A DNA stretch of 48,353 bases from an uncultured Eubacteriales bacterium (GCA_902496015.1 CABUZJ010000007.1:1-48353); one strand, 5' to 3'; shown: positions 23,369 through 32,491, numbered from the stretch's first letter. Notes: generated by a model from the sequence alone, not told the origin. Translations and numbers: made by a program.

Positions 23369-26300
23369 TTAATTTTTTTTCCAATAATCATATCCAACTT
23401 TATCAGTAGTATCTTGTTTTGTAAAATTTGATAATAAAATTTGAGGAAGTTCAGTAATAGTTAGATCAGATTTAATATAAACATCTGTAACATTATACCC
23501 TGGTGTTGTGCTACTTATACCCAAGTTTGAGATATAATTTTCTACTATGTCTGCACTATCTATAATTACTTTAGTTAAACTATTACAACCACCAAAAGCA
23601 TAATATTCAACAATAGAAACACTGCTAGGAATGTAAATCTCAGTTAAATTATTACATCTTGCAAATGCAGATTCTTCAATTTTAGTAACAGTTTCAGGTA
23701 TATTTATTTGTGATATTGAAGTGCCTTTGAATGCTGAATTACCAATAATTTGAATACTCATATCATTAGATAATACAGATGCATCACAGCCTAAAATTAA
23801 TGTATTAGTTCTATTATCTATTATACAATTATTTATTACGCTATAATTTTTATTATTACTATTAATAACAATTGATTGAATTTTTGGAGCCACTTTCACT
23901 GAATTAGCATAATCCAAGATAATATTTTCTAGTGTTGATGGTAATGATAATGACTCAATATTTGATATATTGATAAATTTACTCATATCAATAGAAGTTA
24001 CGCCTTCACCAAAAATGAGATTGGTTAAATTAATTCCACCAGAAAATTTTGAAAATGCATTTTTATTTATATTTGTTGAACTATTGAAATTAATGATTAG
24101 TTCAGTAATAGTTGTATTATCCAATATATAATCACCAATATTAATTAAACTAGATGGTAATGTAATAGTAGTTAATCTATTATATTGGAATGCATAATCT
24201 GCAATATCTGTTATATTTTCTGTTAAATATAATTCAGTTATTTTAGTTGCGCCTAAATTAGCAGATACGGTATCTCTTAGCCATTTAGTTACAGGTTTAT
24301 TATTATATGTCAATGGAACAACAAGTTCTGTTGTATACAATGAAAAGGCATTTCTTCTAACCGAATAACTATTACCATCATTATTTAATATAAATTCAAA
24401 GACATTATTTGATAATGTTGCTTTTTTGGTAAAATAAGTAACCGAACTTGTGATTGTAAAGTCTAATGAGTTAACAGGCTGTGTTAATTGACTATCTGCA
24501 TACCAACCGCATATATTATTTGAATTTAAAGAAGTAGGAATTATATTTGCAACTGTTTGATTTTCTTCTACAAAATAATCGGTTGAAATGCCATCTACAA
24601 CAAGTGTAACAGCTAATCCCCAAACCGCTGTATATACTCTATTACCAGTTGAATATTTATCAACGATTACTATTTTAGTTGGTTCATCAATTCCCTGACC
24701 AATCCACCCTTTAAATGTTAAGCCCTCTTTTGTAGGCTGAGGTAATTCAAATGTTTCTGTTTCATAATTATATGAATCAACAGGATTTTCTAATTCCCCA
24801 CCATTTAATTCATATTTTATACTATAATCAACCGCTTCAATCCAAACCGCTGTATATTCTCTATTGCCTGTTGAATATTTATCAATCACAACATCTTTAG
24901 TTTCTTCATCTAGATTCGTTCCTAACCAGCCTACGAAATAATAGCCATCTAAATATGGTTTTTGTAAGGTAAATGTTTCTGTTTTATAATTATAAGTTGT
25001 AATTGGATTAGATAACTCTCCACCATTTAAGTTATAAATTATATTATAATCTTGACTCTTAGTAGAATAAACAGAATACAACTCTTCATTAATAGTTTCT
25101 AGTCTATAATCAGATGCATAATCAATAAAAAATTTATTTGAATCATTAATCAATGTATTTAAAATTTTAAAATCTATATATTCAACATTAGTTGGGATTC
25201 CACTATAATTAGTTAAATTTAACTGATAAAGTATATAAACATTGTTCATCATATCATATAAATATTCACTATCAATTATTAATGTGCTTATATTATTTCT
25301 TACAGAAAAAGTATTTGGGAAAGACTCAATACTTTTTACAGATGAAGGAATATTTATAGTGTCATTTTGCAAATTATATAAAGAATATTTGCCAATTATT
25401 TCCACACTACCATCATCTGGAATTGATTCAGTAGCATTACTTACTAAAATCAATTTTTTATCACTTTTTTGAATCAATGCATTGTTAATGCTGTAATAAT
25501 ATTGATTTTCATTATCAACAATTATATCTCCTGCTACTGCAAATGCATTTTCCCCAATTGAATTAACATTGGCTGGAATATAAATGCTATCTAACAGAAC
25601 TCCTGAAAAAATTTGTGCTGGTATGCTTTCCATAGTTGTAGGTAAAATTAAGTTCTTTAAATATGGAGTCGTTAAAATTGGTACAGACCTTTGAAAAAAT
25701 CCAGTAAAACCTTCTTTAATAATTAAAGTATCTAGATTAGGTTGTTCTGCAATATTCATTTGTGTTTCAATAATAGAATCATAGATTATAAAAAGAAATT
25801 CATAAAAGGCCATGCCATAATATTGATCAGAAGTATTTGAAAAAAATTTTAAAGATGAAATGTTAACGCATCCATTAAACATAGTAGAAAGTGAAGTAAA
25901 AATTTCATTTATAGAATTATTACCAGTATTTGAATCTACGATTCCATTATTTACATCATTTATAATATCGATAATCTTATTAAATATTGTTGTAGGGAAA
26001 TCAACGCTATTAATATTAGTATAGCCTACAAAAGAATCTGTATATAAACTCTCTACTCCTTCTTCAATTATTACCCCTATATTTTGTTCTATCCTTGAAA
26101 TTGATTTATTAAATATTAAAGCATTTTCTTCTGTGTCTGGACGAACTACCATGCTATTTAATTTTGGCATATTTGTTTCATTTATTTTAAGTAAAGAATT
26201 TTGTGAGTCAAAGGTAGTTTGGTCAATTACTGTCACATTAGGCATAGAAATGTCAGTTAATTGTAAACAACCATCAAAAACATTTTTACCAAGTTCTTTT

Positions 26301-26833
26301 ACAGAACTTGTAGTTAAAAATGTTTTTAAATTAATGCATCCAGAAAATGCATTATCCCCTATAGTTATAACATTATTGCTTTCACTTGTTAATGTTACAA
26401 AGTTTATATTTTCTGGTTGAACACCTATTCCTATAATTTCTACTTCTTCATTTCCACTAAAAGCATTCTCCGCAATGGAATTAATATTTTCTGGAATAAC
26501 AATGCCTTTAACATTTGGTGTATTACTAAATGAATTTTCGGCAATTGAAGTGACACTTCTGCCATCATAAGTTGATGGTAAAATAATATATTCACTAGGA
26601 AAAACTGCATTTTCCTTTATCCCTGTTATTGTATAGTTACTTGCATCATTTTCAGTAAAGTTATAAATATCACCAGAAGTTTCTTCCCATATAGTTTCTT
26701 GTGTAATGTTTGGGTCAGTATTATTAGGTTTATATAAAAAATATACTAATAATGAAACAGTTAAGAAAACTAATAATAAAATTATTACAGTTACTATTAA
26801 AATTTCGTTTTGTTTTTTATTTGTTTTTTCCAT
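23369..26833 (-). CDS. Large membrane-anchored surface protein with BspA-type LRRs and InlB-type B-repeats
   Basis: 1154 residues. A basic start is followed by one hydrophobic helix (about 10-34), so the protein is likely held by a signal anchor with the rest outside the cell. Two blocks of LRR_5 repeats (about 60-590 and 800-1130) carry recurring units such as I-x-x-N-A-F-S-G-x and I-P-E-T-V-T-K-I-E-E-S-A-F. Between them are two 74-residue InlB/Listeria-Bacteroides B-repeats (about 595-742) with N-G-G-E-L, G-W and Y-T-A-V-W. A third degenerate unit follows. No LPxTG or choline-binding signal is seen. Such proteins usually mediate binding to host or neighbouring cells; the ligand is unknown. 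AAGGG lies about 12 bases before the ATG. Confidence 0.88.
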   Translation of the reverse strand: MEKTNKKQNEILIVTVIILLLVFLTVSLLVYFLYKPNNTDPNITQETIWEETSGDIYNFTENDASNYTITGIKENAVFPSEYIILPSTYDGRSVTSIAENSFSNTPNVKGIVIPENINSIAENAFSGNEEVEIIGIGVQPENINFVTLTSESNNVITIGDNAFSGCINLKTFLTTSSVKELGKNVFDGCLQLTDISMPNVTVIDQTTFDSQNSLLKINETNMPKLNSMVVRPDTEENALIFNKSISRIEQNIGVIIEEGVESLYTDSFVGYTNINSVDFPTTIFNKIIDIINDVNNGIVDSNTGNNSINEIFTSLSTMFNGCVNISSLKFFSNTSDQYYGMAFYEFLFIIYDSIIETQMNIAEQPNLDTLIIKEGFTGFFQRSVPILTTPYLKNLILPTTMESIPAQIFSGVLLDSIYIPANVNSIGENAFAVAGDIIVDNENQYYYSINNALIQKSDKKLILVSNATESIPDDGSVEIIGKYSLYNLQNDTINIPSSVKSIESFPNTFSVRNNISTLIIDSEYLYDMMNNVYILYQLNLTNYSGIPTNVEYIDFKILNTLINDSNKFFIDYASDYRLETINEELYSVYSTKSQDYNIIYNLNGGELSNPITTYNYKTETFTLQKPYLDGYYFVGWLGTNLDEETKDVVIDKYSTGNREYTAVWIEAVDYSIKYELNGGELENPVDSYNYETETFELPQPTKEGLTFKGWIGQGIDEPTKIVIVDKYSTGNRVYTAVWGLAVTLVVDGISTDYFVEENQTVANIIPTSLNSNNICGWYADSQLTQPVNSLDFTITSSVTYFTKKATLSNNVFEFILNNDGNSYSVRRNAFSLYTTELVVPLTYNNKPVTKWLRDTVSANLGATKITELYLTENITDIADYAFQYNRLTTITLPSSLINIGDYILDNTTITELIINFNSSTNINKNAFSKFSGGINLTNLIFGEGVTSIDMSKFINISNIESLSLPSTLENIILDYANSVKVAPKIQSIVINSNNKNYSVINNCIIDNRTNTLILGCDASVLSNDMSIQIIGNSAFKGTSISQINIPETVTKIEESAFARCNNLTEIYIPSSVSIVEYYAFGGCNSLTKVIIDSADIVENYISNLGISSTTPGYNVTDVYIKSDLTITELPQILLSNFTKQDTTDKVGYDYWKKN
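24608..25051 (-). repeat. Two tandem 222-base units encoding InlB-type B-repeats
   Basis: Units 24830-25051 and 24608-24829 have the same phase and length (74 codons each). They share long near-identical stretches, for example ACCGCTGTATAT followed by TCTATT and GTTGAATATTTATCAA. This looks like internal duplication within the surface protein gene and is a likely site of copy-number change. Confidence 0.75.
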
Positions 26834-26856
26834 TTGTAATCTTTTCCCTTTATGAT

Positions 26857-26886
26857 ATTTTAAATTTATAAATAAAAATTAGTAAA
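26857..26886 (-). promoter_or_regulatory. Possible promoter of the large LRR protein gene
   Basis: Minus strand TTTACT (26881-26886), 18-base spacer, TAAAAT (26857-26862). The -35 box lies in the stem of the yajC terminator. Confidence 0.45.
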
Positions 26887-26907
26887 CCCATAGTTATTGG
26901 GTTTACT
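26874..26907 (-). terminator. Terminator of yajC
   Basis: 10-bp stem AGTAAACCCA (26881-26890)/TGGGTTTACT (26898-26907) with a U-rich tail on the minus strand (AAUUUUUAUUU). It contains the yajC stop codon. Confidence 0.75.
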
Positions 26908-27409
26908 TATTTTTATTTTGTGATGAAGTGTTTTCTGCTGATTTCTTTGAAGTTTTTCTTGAATTTTTTGTTTTTTCAGCACTATCTTCTTTATTTTCCT
27001 GATTATTCGCAATTAATTCAGTTTCATCTTTCTTAACATCTTCTGTTTTTGGTTCTTCTTTTTTTGGATCTTCTTTTTTTGGTGGGTTAACTTGATTTAA
27101 AATATATGCAATGCAGGTAACATCTAATTCAAGAGTATGCTTTGCATTAGCAGCACCCGTTTCGATGATTATGGTTTTAACAACCCCATCTTCTTTATTA
27201 ATTTTAGTAATCTTTCCAATTATACCACCAATTGTTCTAATTTCGTCGCCAACGCTTAGCCCATTCACCATTTCGCCAAATTCTTTGTTGCGTTTCTTTT
27301 GAGTAAACATTGGGAAAACTAATAAGAAAACAACTGCAACTAAAAGTATTACATAAATCCACCAAGAACTTCCACCACCGCTTTCTGCTAGTAATAAATT
27401 TAACATCAT
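26903..27409 (-). CDS. yajC: Sec translocon accessory protein YajC with long charged tail
   Basis: 168 residues, long for YajC (usually 85-120). The core is typical: one membrane helix (about 16-35) followed by Q-K-K-R-N-K-E and the small domain with L-S-V-G-D-E-I-R-T-I-G-G-I-x-G (51-65). From about 109 a tail rich in K, E, D and P, later K, N and S, is added. YajC joins SecDF at the translocon. AGGAG precedes the ATG; a second ATG directly follows and could also be used. It is separated from tgt by a terminator, so unlike many relatives it is transcribed on its own. Confidence 0.92.
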   Translation of the reverse strand: MMLNLLLAESGGGSSWWIYVILLVAVVFLLVFPMFTQKKRNKEFGEMVNGLSVGDEIRTIGGIIGKITKINKEDGVVKTIIIETGAANAKHTLELDVTCIAYILNQVNPPKKEDPKKEEPKTEDVKKDETELIANNQENKEDSAEKTKNSRKTSKKSAENTSSQNKNK

Positions 27410-27431
27410 ATTTCTCCTTTTCTATGTTATT

Positions 27432-27460
27432 AGTTTAACAAAAGATATAAAAAAAGGCAA
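27432..27460 (-). promoter_or_regulatory. Possible promoter of yajC
   Basis: Minus strand TTGCCT (27455-27460), 17-base spacer, TAAACT (27432-27437). The -35 box is the 3' end of the tgt terminator stem and the spacer is its T run. Confidence 0.45.
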
Positions 27461-27483
27461 ATATTTTATTTAAAAATTTTGCC
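27449..27483 (-). terminator. Terminator of the ruvC-ruvA-ruvB-queA-tgt operon
   Basis: On the minus-strand RNA GGCAAA and UUUGCC pair around an AU-rich interior that can extend the stem, followed by seven U (plus A run 27449-27455). Confidence 0.75.
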
Positions 27484-27501
27484 ATAATTTAAATAATTAA
27501 A

Positions 27502-28623
27502 TTAATAACCTGTCTTTTTTAGATATTCTTGTCTAAATTCCAATAATCTATCTTCTTTGATTGCTTGTTTTATTAGTTCTGTTAAATGTGTTAAATATCT
27601 TAAATTATGAATACTTAATAATTGTGCCCCTAAAATTTCGTCTGTGTTAAACAAGTGTCTTAAATATGCTTTTGTGAAATTTTTACAACAATAGCAATCG
27701 CATTCAGGGTCTAGTGTTGTAAAATCTTCTTTATATTTACCATTTTTAACTACAACTTTTCCATAACTTGTAAATGCTGTGCCATTTCGTGCAATTCTTG
27801 TTGGAAGCACACAATCAAACATATCAATTCCACGAATTACCCCTTCAATAATACAATCAGGGCTACCTACTCCCATTAAATATCTTGCTTTATCTTCAGG
27901 ATAATTTGGAGCCAAAACATCTAACATTTCATACATTGTAGATTTTGGCTCGCCAACACTAAGCCCACCTATTGAAAAGCCCACTTTTGCATAAGGCAAA
28001 ATATCTTTTAGCGCTTTAATCCTTAAATCTGCAAAAAAATTGCCCTGAACTATTGGAAATAACATTTGTTTTGGATTTTTTTGAGCCACATAACATCTTT
28101 CAAGCCATTTTTGAGTTCGGTTAAGTGCCGATTTTGCATAATTATAATCCACCCCATAGGTTGAACATTCATCAAATGCCATAACTATGTCGCTTCCTAA
28201 CTTATTTTGAATTTCAATAGACTTTTCAGGAGTAAAGAAATGTGATGAACCATCTAAATGAGATTTAAAATGAACACCATTTTCCGTTATTTTATTTAAA
28301 TCAGCCAATGAAAAAACTTGGAACCCACCACTATCTGTTAGAATTGGTTTATTCCAATTCATAAATTTATGCAATCCCCCAAATTTAGAAATTATGTCTG
28401 CCGTAGGTCTTAAATAAAGATGATAAGTATTAGATAATATTATCTGTGCATGAACATCATTTTCTAATTCTCTTGGTTCAACAGCCTTAACTGTTGCTTG
28501 TGTTCCAACTGGCATAAACACTGGCGTTTCTATAATTCCATGTGGAGTTTTAAGTTCGCCAATTCTAGCAAAACAGTTAGTGCATTTTTGTTTAACTTTA
28601 AATTCAAATTCTTTTTGTTCCAT
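27502..28623 (-). CDS. tgt: tRNA-guanine(34) transglycosylase
   Basis: 373 residues, normal length. T-D-S-G-G-F-Q-V-F-S (96-105) holds the general-base Asp97. I-D-M-F-D-C-V-L-P-T-R holds the nucleophilic Asp. The zinc site is C-D-C-Y-C-C followed by H in R-H-L-F. It exchanges guanine-34 of GUN-anticodon tRNAs for preQ1, the first tRNA-bound step of queuosine synthesis. AAGGAAA precedes the ATG. It is the last gene of the operon, directly after queA, whose product acts next; queH, for the final step, is at 45112-45663. Confidence 0.97.
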   Translation of the reverse strand: MEQKEFEFKVKQKCTNCFARIGELKTPHGIIETPVFMPVGTQATVKAVEPRELENDVHAQIILSNTYHLYLRPTADIISKFGGLHKFMNWNKPILTDSGGFQVFSLADLNKITENGVHFKSHLDGSSHFFTPEKSIEIQNKLGSDIVMAFDECSTYGVDYNYAKSALNRTQKWLERCYVAQKNPKQMLFPIVQGNFFADLRIKALKDILPYAKVGFSIGGLSVGEPKSTMYEMLDVLAPNYPEDKARYLMGVGSPDCIIEGVIRGIDMFDCVLPTRIARNGTAFTSYGKVVVKNGKYKEDFTTLDPECDCYCCKNFTKAYLRHLFNTDEILGAQLLSIHNLRYLTHLTELIKQAIKEDRLLEFRQEYLKKTGY

Positions 28624-28638
28624 AAATTTCCTTTTAAA

Positions 28639-29667
28639 TTAATATATAAACATACTATCGCCGAAAGAAAAGAACCTATATTTCTCTTTAACTGCAATGT
28701 TATAAATATTAAGTGTTTCTTCTCTTCCTGCAAAAGCAGATATAAGCATTATAAGTGTTGATTCTGGTAAATGAAAATTCGTTATTATTGCATCAACAAA
28801 TTTAAATTTAACACCAGGATATATAAAAATATTTGTTTCCTTTTTACAAGCGTGAATTATCCCATTATCATCTGTTGCACTTTCAAGCGTTCTAACGCTC
28901 GTTGTGCCAACCGCAATTATCCTTTTACCTTCTTCTTTTGCCCTATTTAAAATATTTGCAGTTTCTTCGGTTAACTCTATATATTCACTATGCATATGAT
29001 GATTTTCAATGTCTGTTTCGTTTACTGGCCTAAATGTCCCTAGCCCCACATTCAAAAGCACCTCAACAATAGTTACTCCTTTTTCTTTGATTTTTTCTAA
29101 TAATTCTTTTGTAAAATGCAAACCTGCAGTTGGTGCTGCCGACGAACCATTAATTTTACTATAAACAGTTTGATATCTTTCTTTATCTTTAAGTTTTTCA
29201 TGTATGTAAGGTGGAAGTGGCATTTCTCCAATTCTATCTAACTCTTCTTCTAAAGTTCCACACAAAGTAGAAAATCTAACAACTCTTCCACCAATTTCTT
29301 CAACATTTTCAATACATTGCGCTGTTAAATTATTAGAAATTATTATTTCAGTGCCAACTTTAAACTTCTTAGCAGGCTTAATTAAACATTCATAATCGGT
29401 TAAATTTATGCGTTTTAGCAATAATATTTCTACCTTAGCCCCTGTGTCTTTCTTAGTTCCATAAATTCTTGCAGGAATAACCCTTGTGTTGTTTATAACC
29501 AAAACATCATTAGCAGTTAAATAATCAATAATATCATAAAAATGCTTATGTTCAATTGTCTTATTTTTTCTATTATAAACAAGTAATCTGCTGTGATCTC
29601 TTGGTTCAATAGGAGTTTGAGCAATTAATTCTTGGGGCAGATCATAATAAAAATCATGCGTTTTCAT
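28639..29667 (-). CDS. queA: S-adenosylmethionine:tRNA ribosyltransferase-isomerase
   Basis: 342 residues, typical. It begins D-F-Y-Y-D-L-P-Q-E-L-I-A-Q and contains R-D-H-S-R-L-L-V and the A-A-P-T-A-G-L-H-F-T signature. The H-M-H-S-E-Y and G-T-T-S-V-R-T-L-E segments also match the family. QueA transfers ribose from SAM to preQ1-tRNA to give epoxyqueuosine. AAGGTG precedes the ATG. There is one base between it and ruvB and 15 bases between it and tgt. Confidence 0.97.
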   Translation of the reverse strand: MKTHDFYYDLPQELIAQTPIEPRDHSRLLVYNRKNKTIEHKHFYDIIDYLTANDVLVINNTRVIPARIYGTKKDTGAKVEILLLKRINLTDYECLIKPAKKFKVGTEIIISNNLTAQCIENVEEIGGRVVRFSTLCGTLEEELDRIGEMPLPPYIHEKLKDKERYQTVYSKINGSSAAPTAGLHFTKELLEKIKEKGVTIVEVLLNVGLGTFRPVNETDIENHHMHSEYIELTEETANILNRAKEEGKRIIAVGTTSVRTLESATDDNGIIHACKKETNIFIYPGVKFKFVDAIITNFHLPESTLIMLISAFAGREETLNIYNIAVKEKYRFFSFGDSMFIY

Positions 29668-29668
29668 A

Positions 29669-30670
29669 TTACACCTTAATTCCTAAATGTTCATAAGCAG
29701 GAGTTAATGCAACTCTTCCTCTTGGTGTTCTTGAAATGAAACCTAACTGCAATAAATAAGGCTCATAAACATCTTCAATAGTTCCCGTTTCTTCACCGGT
29801 TGCTGCCGCAAGAGTGTCTAGCCCAACTGGCCCACCTTTAAACTTTTCAATTATTGTAGTTAAAATAACAGTATCAACCACATCTAGTCCAAGTTCATCA
29901 ATCTGCATTTTGTTCAAACTATGTCTAGTTATATTTAAGTCTATTTTACCATCGCCAAACACTTCGGCAAAATCTCTTACTCTTTTTAATATTCTATTTG
30001 CAATCCTTGGAGTTCCCCTGCTTCTGCTTGCAATTTCACAAGCACTGTCATCATCAATTTCAATGTTGAGCAATTTTGCAGACCTTTTAACAATTGTTGC
30101 AAGTTCAGTTACAGAATATAATTCAAGCCTGCAAATAACACCAAACCTATCTCTTAATGGTCCTGTCAACATTCCTGCCTTTGTAGTTGCACCAATTAAT
30201 GTAAATTTTGGTAAATTTATTCGCATAGACCTTGCACTTGGACCCTTACCAATAATAAAATCTAAGGCAAAATCTTCCATTGCAGGATACAAAATTTCTT
30301 CAACACTATGATTTAATCTGTGAATCTCATCAATAAACAAAACATCATTTTCATTTAAATTAGTTAAAATAGCGGCTAAGTCGCTAGCCTTTTCAATAGC
30401 AGGTCCACTTGTTAATCTTAATTGAACCCCCAATTCATTGGCTATTATGTGTGACAATGTAGTTTTACCTAACCCTGGTGGTCCATATAACAAAACATGG
30501 TCAAGACTATCGCCTCTTTTTTTACAAGCTTTTATGTAAACTTCAAGATTTTCTTTTACTTTTTCTTGCCCCACATATTCCGCCATTGTTTTAGGGCGTA
30601 ATGTATTTTCTACCTCATTATCTTCTTCTAATTTACTAGAAGAAACAAATCTTTCATCAAATTCTTCCAT
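29669..30670 (-). CDS. ruvB: Holliday junction branch migration helicase RuvB
   Basis: 333 residues. The AAA+ core has Walker A G-P-P-G-L-G-K-T (63-70) and Walker B with D-E-I-H (114-117). It continues with G-A-T-T-K-A-G (sensor 1), the arginine-finger segment P-L-R-D-R-F-G, and a C-terminal winged helix with P-R-G-R-V-A-L-T-P. It drives branch migration as a ring together with RuvA. GGGGAGA precedes the ATG and overlaps the end of ruvA, suggesting coupling. Confidence 0.98.
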   Translation of the reverse strand: MEEFDERFVSSSKLEEDNEVENTLRPKTMAEYVGQEKVKENLEVYIKACKKRGDSLDHVLLYGPPGLGKTTLSHIIANELGVQLRLTSGPAIEKASDLAAILTNLNENDVLFIDEIHRLNHSVEEILYPAMEDFALDFIIGKGPSARSMRINLPKFTLIGATTKAGMLTGPLRDRFGVICRLELYSVTELATIVKRSAKLLNIEIDDDSACEIASRSRGTPRIANRILKRVRDFAEVFGDGKIDLNITRHSLNKMQIDELGLDVVDTVILTTIIEKFKGGPVGLDTLAAATGEETGTIEDVYEPYLLQLGFISRTPRGRVALTPAYEHLGIKV

Positions 30671-30675
30671 ATAAA

Positions 30676-31278
30676 TTATCTCCCCATTCCTTTAAGGCAA
30701 GCAGCAACAACTTGTTCTGCCGACATATCCGCTGTTGCATATAAGTTAGTAAGTCTAATAGCATCAGCTCTTGAAAGACCTAAACCAACTAACACTTCAA
30801 TAGCATCATCAATTTCTGGAGTTTTAGCTTTAGATAATCCAAGACCAGAAATTAAATTATTTTCACCATCTAATGCATTAACTTTATCTTTAAGTTCAAG
30901 ACAAATTCTTTCAGCAGTTTTTTTTCCTAAACCTTTTATAGACGCAAGTAAACGCATATCTCCGCTTGTGATAGCCTCAATTATTGTTCCAACAGTTCCA
31001 TAAGATAAAATTTGAATTGCCATTTTTGGCCCAATGCCGGTTACAGTTATTAGTTGCAAAAACAAATTCTTTTCGCTTGGATCAATAAACCCAAATAATG
31101 AAATTCCATCCTCTTTTACCTGCATATAGGTTAAAATAGTTTGAACCTCGTCTTCTTTGGCTGTTGCTTTATAAATTGTGTTAGTAGAACACAAACATTC
31201 AAATGCAACTGCCCCCGTGTCTATTACCAAAACATTATCTTGAATATATTTAACTTTACCTTTTAAACTATAAATCAT
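30676..31278 (-). CDS. ruvA: Holliday junction binding protein RuvA
   Basis: 200 residues. The N-terminal OB fold starts M-I-Y-S-L-K-G-K-V. Helix-hairpin-helix motifs include V-T-G-I-G-P-K-M-A (about 94-102) and I-K-G-L-G-K-K-T-A-E-R-I (about 114-125). The C-terminal domain III (about 155-200), which contacts RuvB, has L-V-G-L-G-L-S-R-A-D-A. GATGAGG precedes the ATG. It sits between ruvC and ruvB with gaps of 3 and 5 bases. Confidence 0.97.
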   Translation of the reverse strand: MIYSLKGKVKYIQDNVLVIDTGAVAFECLCSTNTIYKATAKEDEVQTILTYMQVKEDGISLFGFIDPSEKNLFLQLITVTGIGPKMAIQILSYGTVGTIIEAITSGDMRLLASIKGLGKKTAERICLELKDKVNALDGENNLISGLGLSKAKTPEIDDAIEVLVGLGLSRADAIRLTNLYATADMSAEQVVAACLKGMGR

Positions 31279-31281
31279 TTA

Positions 31282-31779
31282 TTACCTCATCAAATTTGAA
31301 TTTAAATTATTATTAGTTTGAGCATGAGTTAATGCAACTGCAAGTGCATCAGCAGTATCATCTGGTTTAGGAATACTTTTAAGATTTAGCATAATTTTTG
31401 TCATATATTGAATTTGTGCTTTTTCTGCCCTGCCAAAACCTGTTAATGCTTGTTTTATTTGGAGTGGTGTGTATTCATATATTTTACACCCCATTTCAAA
31501 ACTCGTGCTAATCACTACTCCCCTTGCTTGTGCAACTTTGATTGCTGTTGTAGTATTTGTATTAAAAAACAATTCTTCAATTGACAGCACATCTGGCTTA
31601 AATTTATTAATTAAACTCTCCATACCTTTTTTAATCTTGTATAATCTTTCGGGGAAAGGCATATCTTTATCTGTTAAAATAGCACCATAGTCTATAACTA
31701 CACATTTACCGCTTTTTTGTTTTTCAATAACACCCCAACCAACTATTGCATAACCAGGGTCAATTCCTAAAATTACCAT
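31282..31779 (-). CDS. ruvC: Holliday junction resolvase RuvC
   Basis: 165 residues. Catalytic acidic residues are visible in L-G-I-D-P-G (Asp7), S-I-E-E-L-F-F (Glu near 67) and K-P-D-D-T-A-D-A-L-A near 139-146. RuvC cuts Holliday junctions symmetrically within the RuvABC complex. It is the first gene of the ruvC-ruvA-ruvB-queA-tgt operon, has an AAGGTG site, and a strong promoter lies 17-45 bases upstream. Confidence 0.96.
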   Translation of the reverse strand: MVILGIDPGYAIVGWGVIEKQKSGKCVVIDYGAILTDKDMPFPERLYKIKKGMESLINKFKPDVLSIEELFFNTNTTTAIKVAQARGVVISTSFEMGCKIYEYTPLQIKQALTGFGRAEKAQIQYMTKIMLNLKSIPKPDDTADALAVALTHAQTNNNLNSNLMR

Positions 31780-31795
31780 AATACACCTTTATTTA

Positions 31796-31824
31796 ATTTT
31801 AAAGTTTTTGTCACTCTAAGTCAA
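31796..31824 (-). promoter_or_regulatory. Promoter of the ruvC-ruvA-ruvB-queA-tgt operon
   Basis: Minus strand TTGACT (31819-31824), 17-base spacer, TAAAAT (31796-31801), followed by the AAGGTG site of ruvC. No LexA-type GAAC-N4-GTTC dyad is visible. Confidence 0.7.
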
Positions 31825-31892
31825 ATATATAGGTGCCAAATGAAAAATAATGATAAATTATATATTTTAATTGTTAAAAATGGTTATTACTA

Positions 31893-32426
31893 TTATTCTT
31901 TATCCAAAGTGCATTCAGTATTTTTTTCTTCTAAAAATTTTTTTATTTCATTCTTGTAAAAATTCTTTTTTAAAATATGCTTTGAATTATCTAATACCAT
32001 TAATATTTTATCAAATGACTTTTTATCTATGTGCTGTGCTTTTCCTAATACATTTATACCAAATTCTGTTAAATATTTGCCATCACCAATTTCGCATAAT
32101 TTATCTAAAAGTTTATTTACATCAACATTATCTACTAAATAAGAATAATAAAAAATTGCTTTGGCATTATTAGTGTTACAAATTGCATCATCAAATAATT
32201 TTATATTTGCACCAAAAACATTTTTAGCAAAATAAATAATATAACCTATATTTTTTGATCTAGCTATTAAATTTTGCATAAACTTGAACTGAGCACTTTC
32301 ACCATTTCTTACATATTCGTCATTTGCTAGGTCAACATATTCATCAATAAAACATTCTCTTTTAGATAATGGTATATATTCTCCTTCTTCATCATATTCG
32401 TCTTCTAATTCAAAATTTATATTCAT
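31893..32426 (-). CDS. Unknown protein with about 30-residue helical repeats
   Basis: 177 residues. An acidic N-terminus (about 5-17) is followed by a helical region. Three tandem units can be aligned by eye: 58-87, 88-115 and 116-148, each following a pattern like (G/A)-K-x-I-x-x-F-A-x-x-V-x-G-x-x-x-x-x-L-x-x-A-I-x-x-T-x-(N/D). The first is clearest (Y-F-A-K-N-V-F-G-A-N-I). I have seen similar Y-F-A-x-x-V-x-G-A-N-I repeats in Firmicutes proteins of unknown role but cannot assign a family. It has no membrane helix, so it is likely cytoplasmic. AAGGAG lies 10 bases before the ATG. It lies alone between ruvC and rplS; no clear terminator follows, and a promoter is uncertain. Confidence 0.75.
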   Translation of the reverse strand: MNINFELEDEYDEEGEYIPLSKRECFIDEYVDLANDEYVRNGESAQFKFMQNLIARSKNIGYIIYFAKNVFGANIKLFDDAICNTNNAKAIFYYSYLVDNVDVNKLLDKLCEIGDGKYLTEFGINVLGKAQHIDKKSFDKILMVLDNSKHILKKNFYKNEIKKFLEEKNTECTLDKE

Positions 32427-32491
32427 TGTCTATGCTCCTTTATATTTTCAATTAAAAATGATAAATTATTGTATAAGAAATTATTAAATTT

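Noticed and set aside
31780..31892. LexA box for the ruv operon
   Set aside because: No GAAC-N4-GTTC dyad, even degenerate, is visible around the ruvC promoter.
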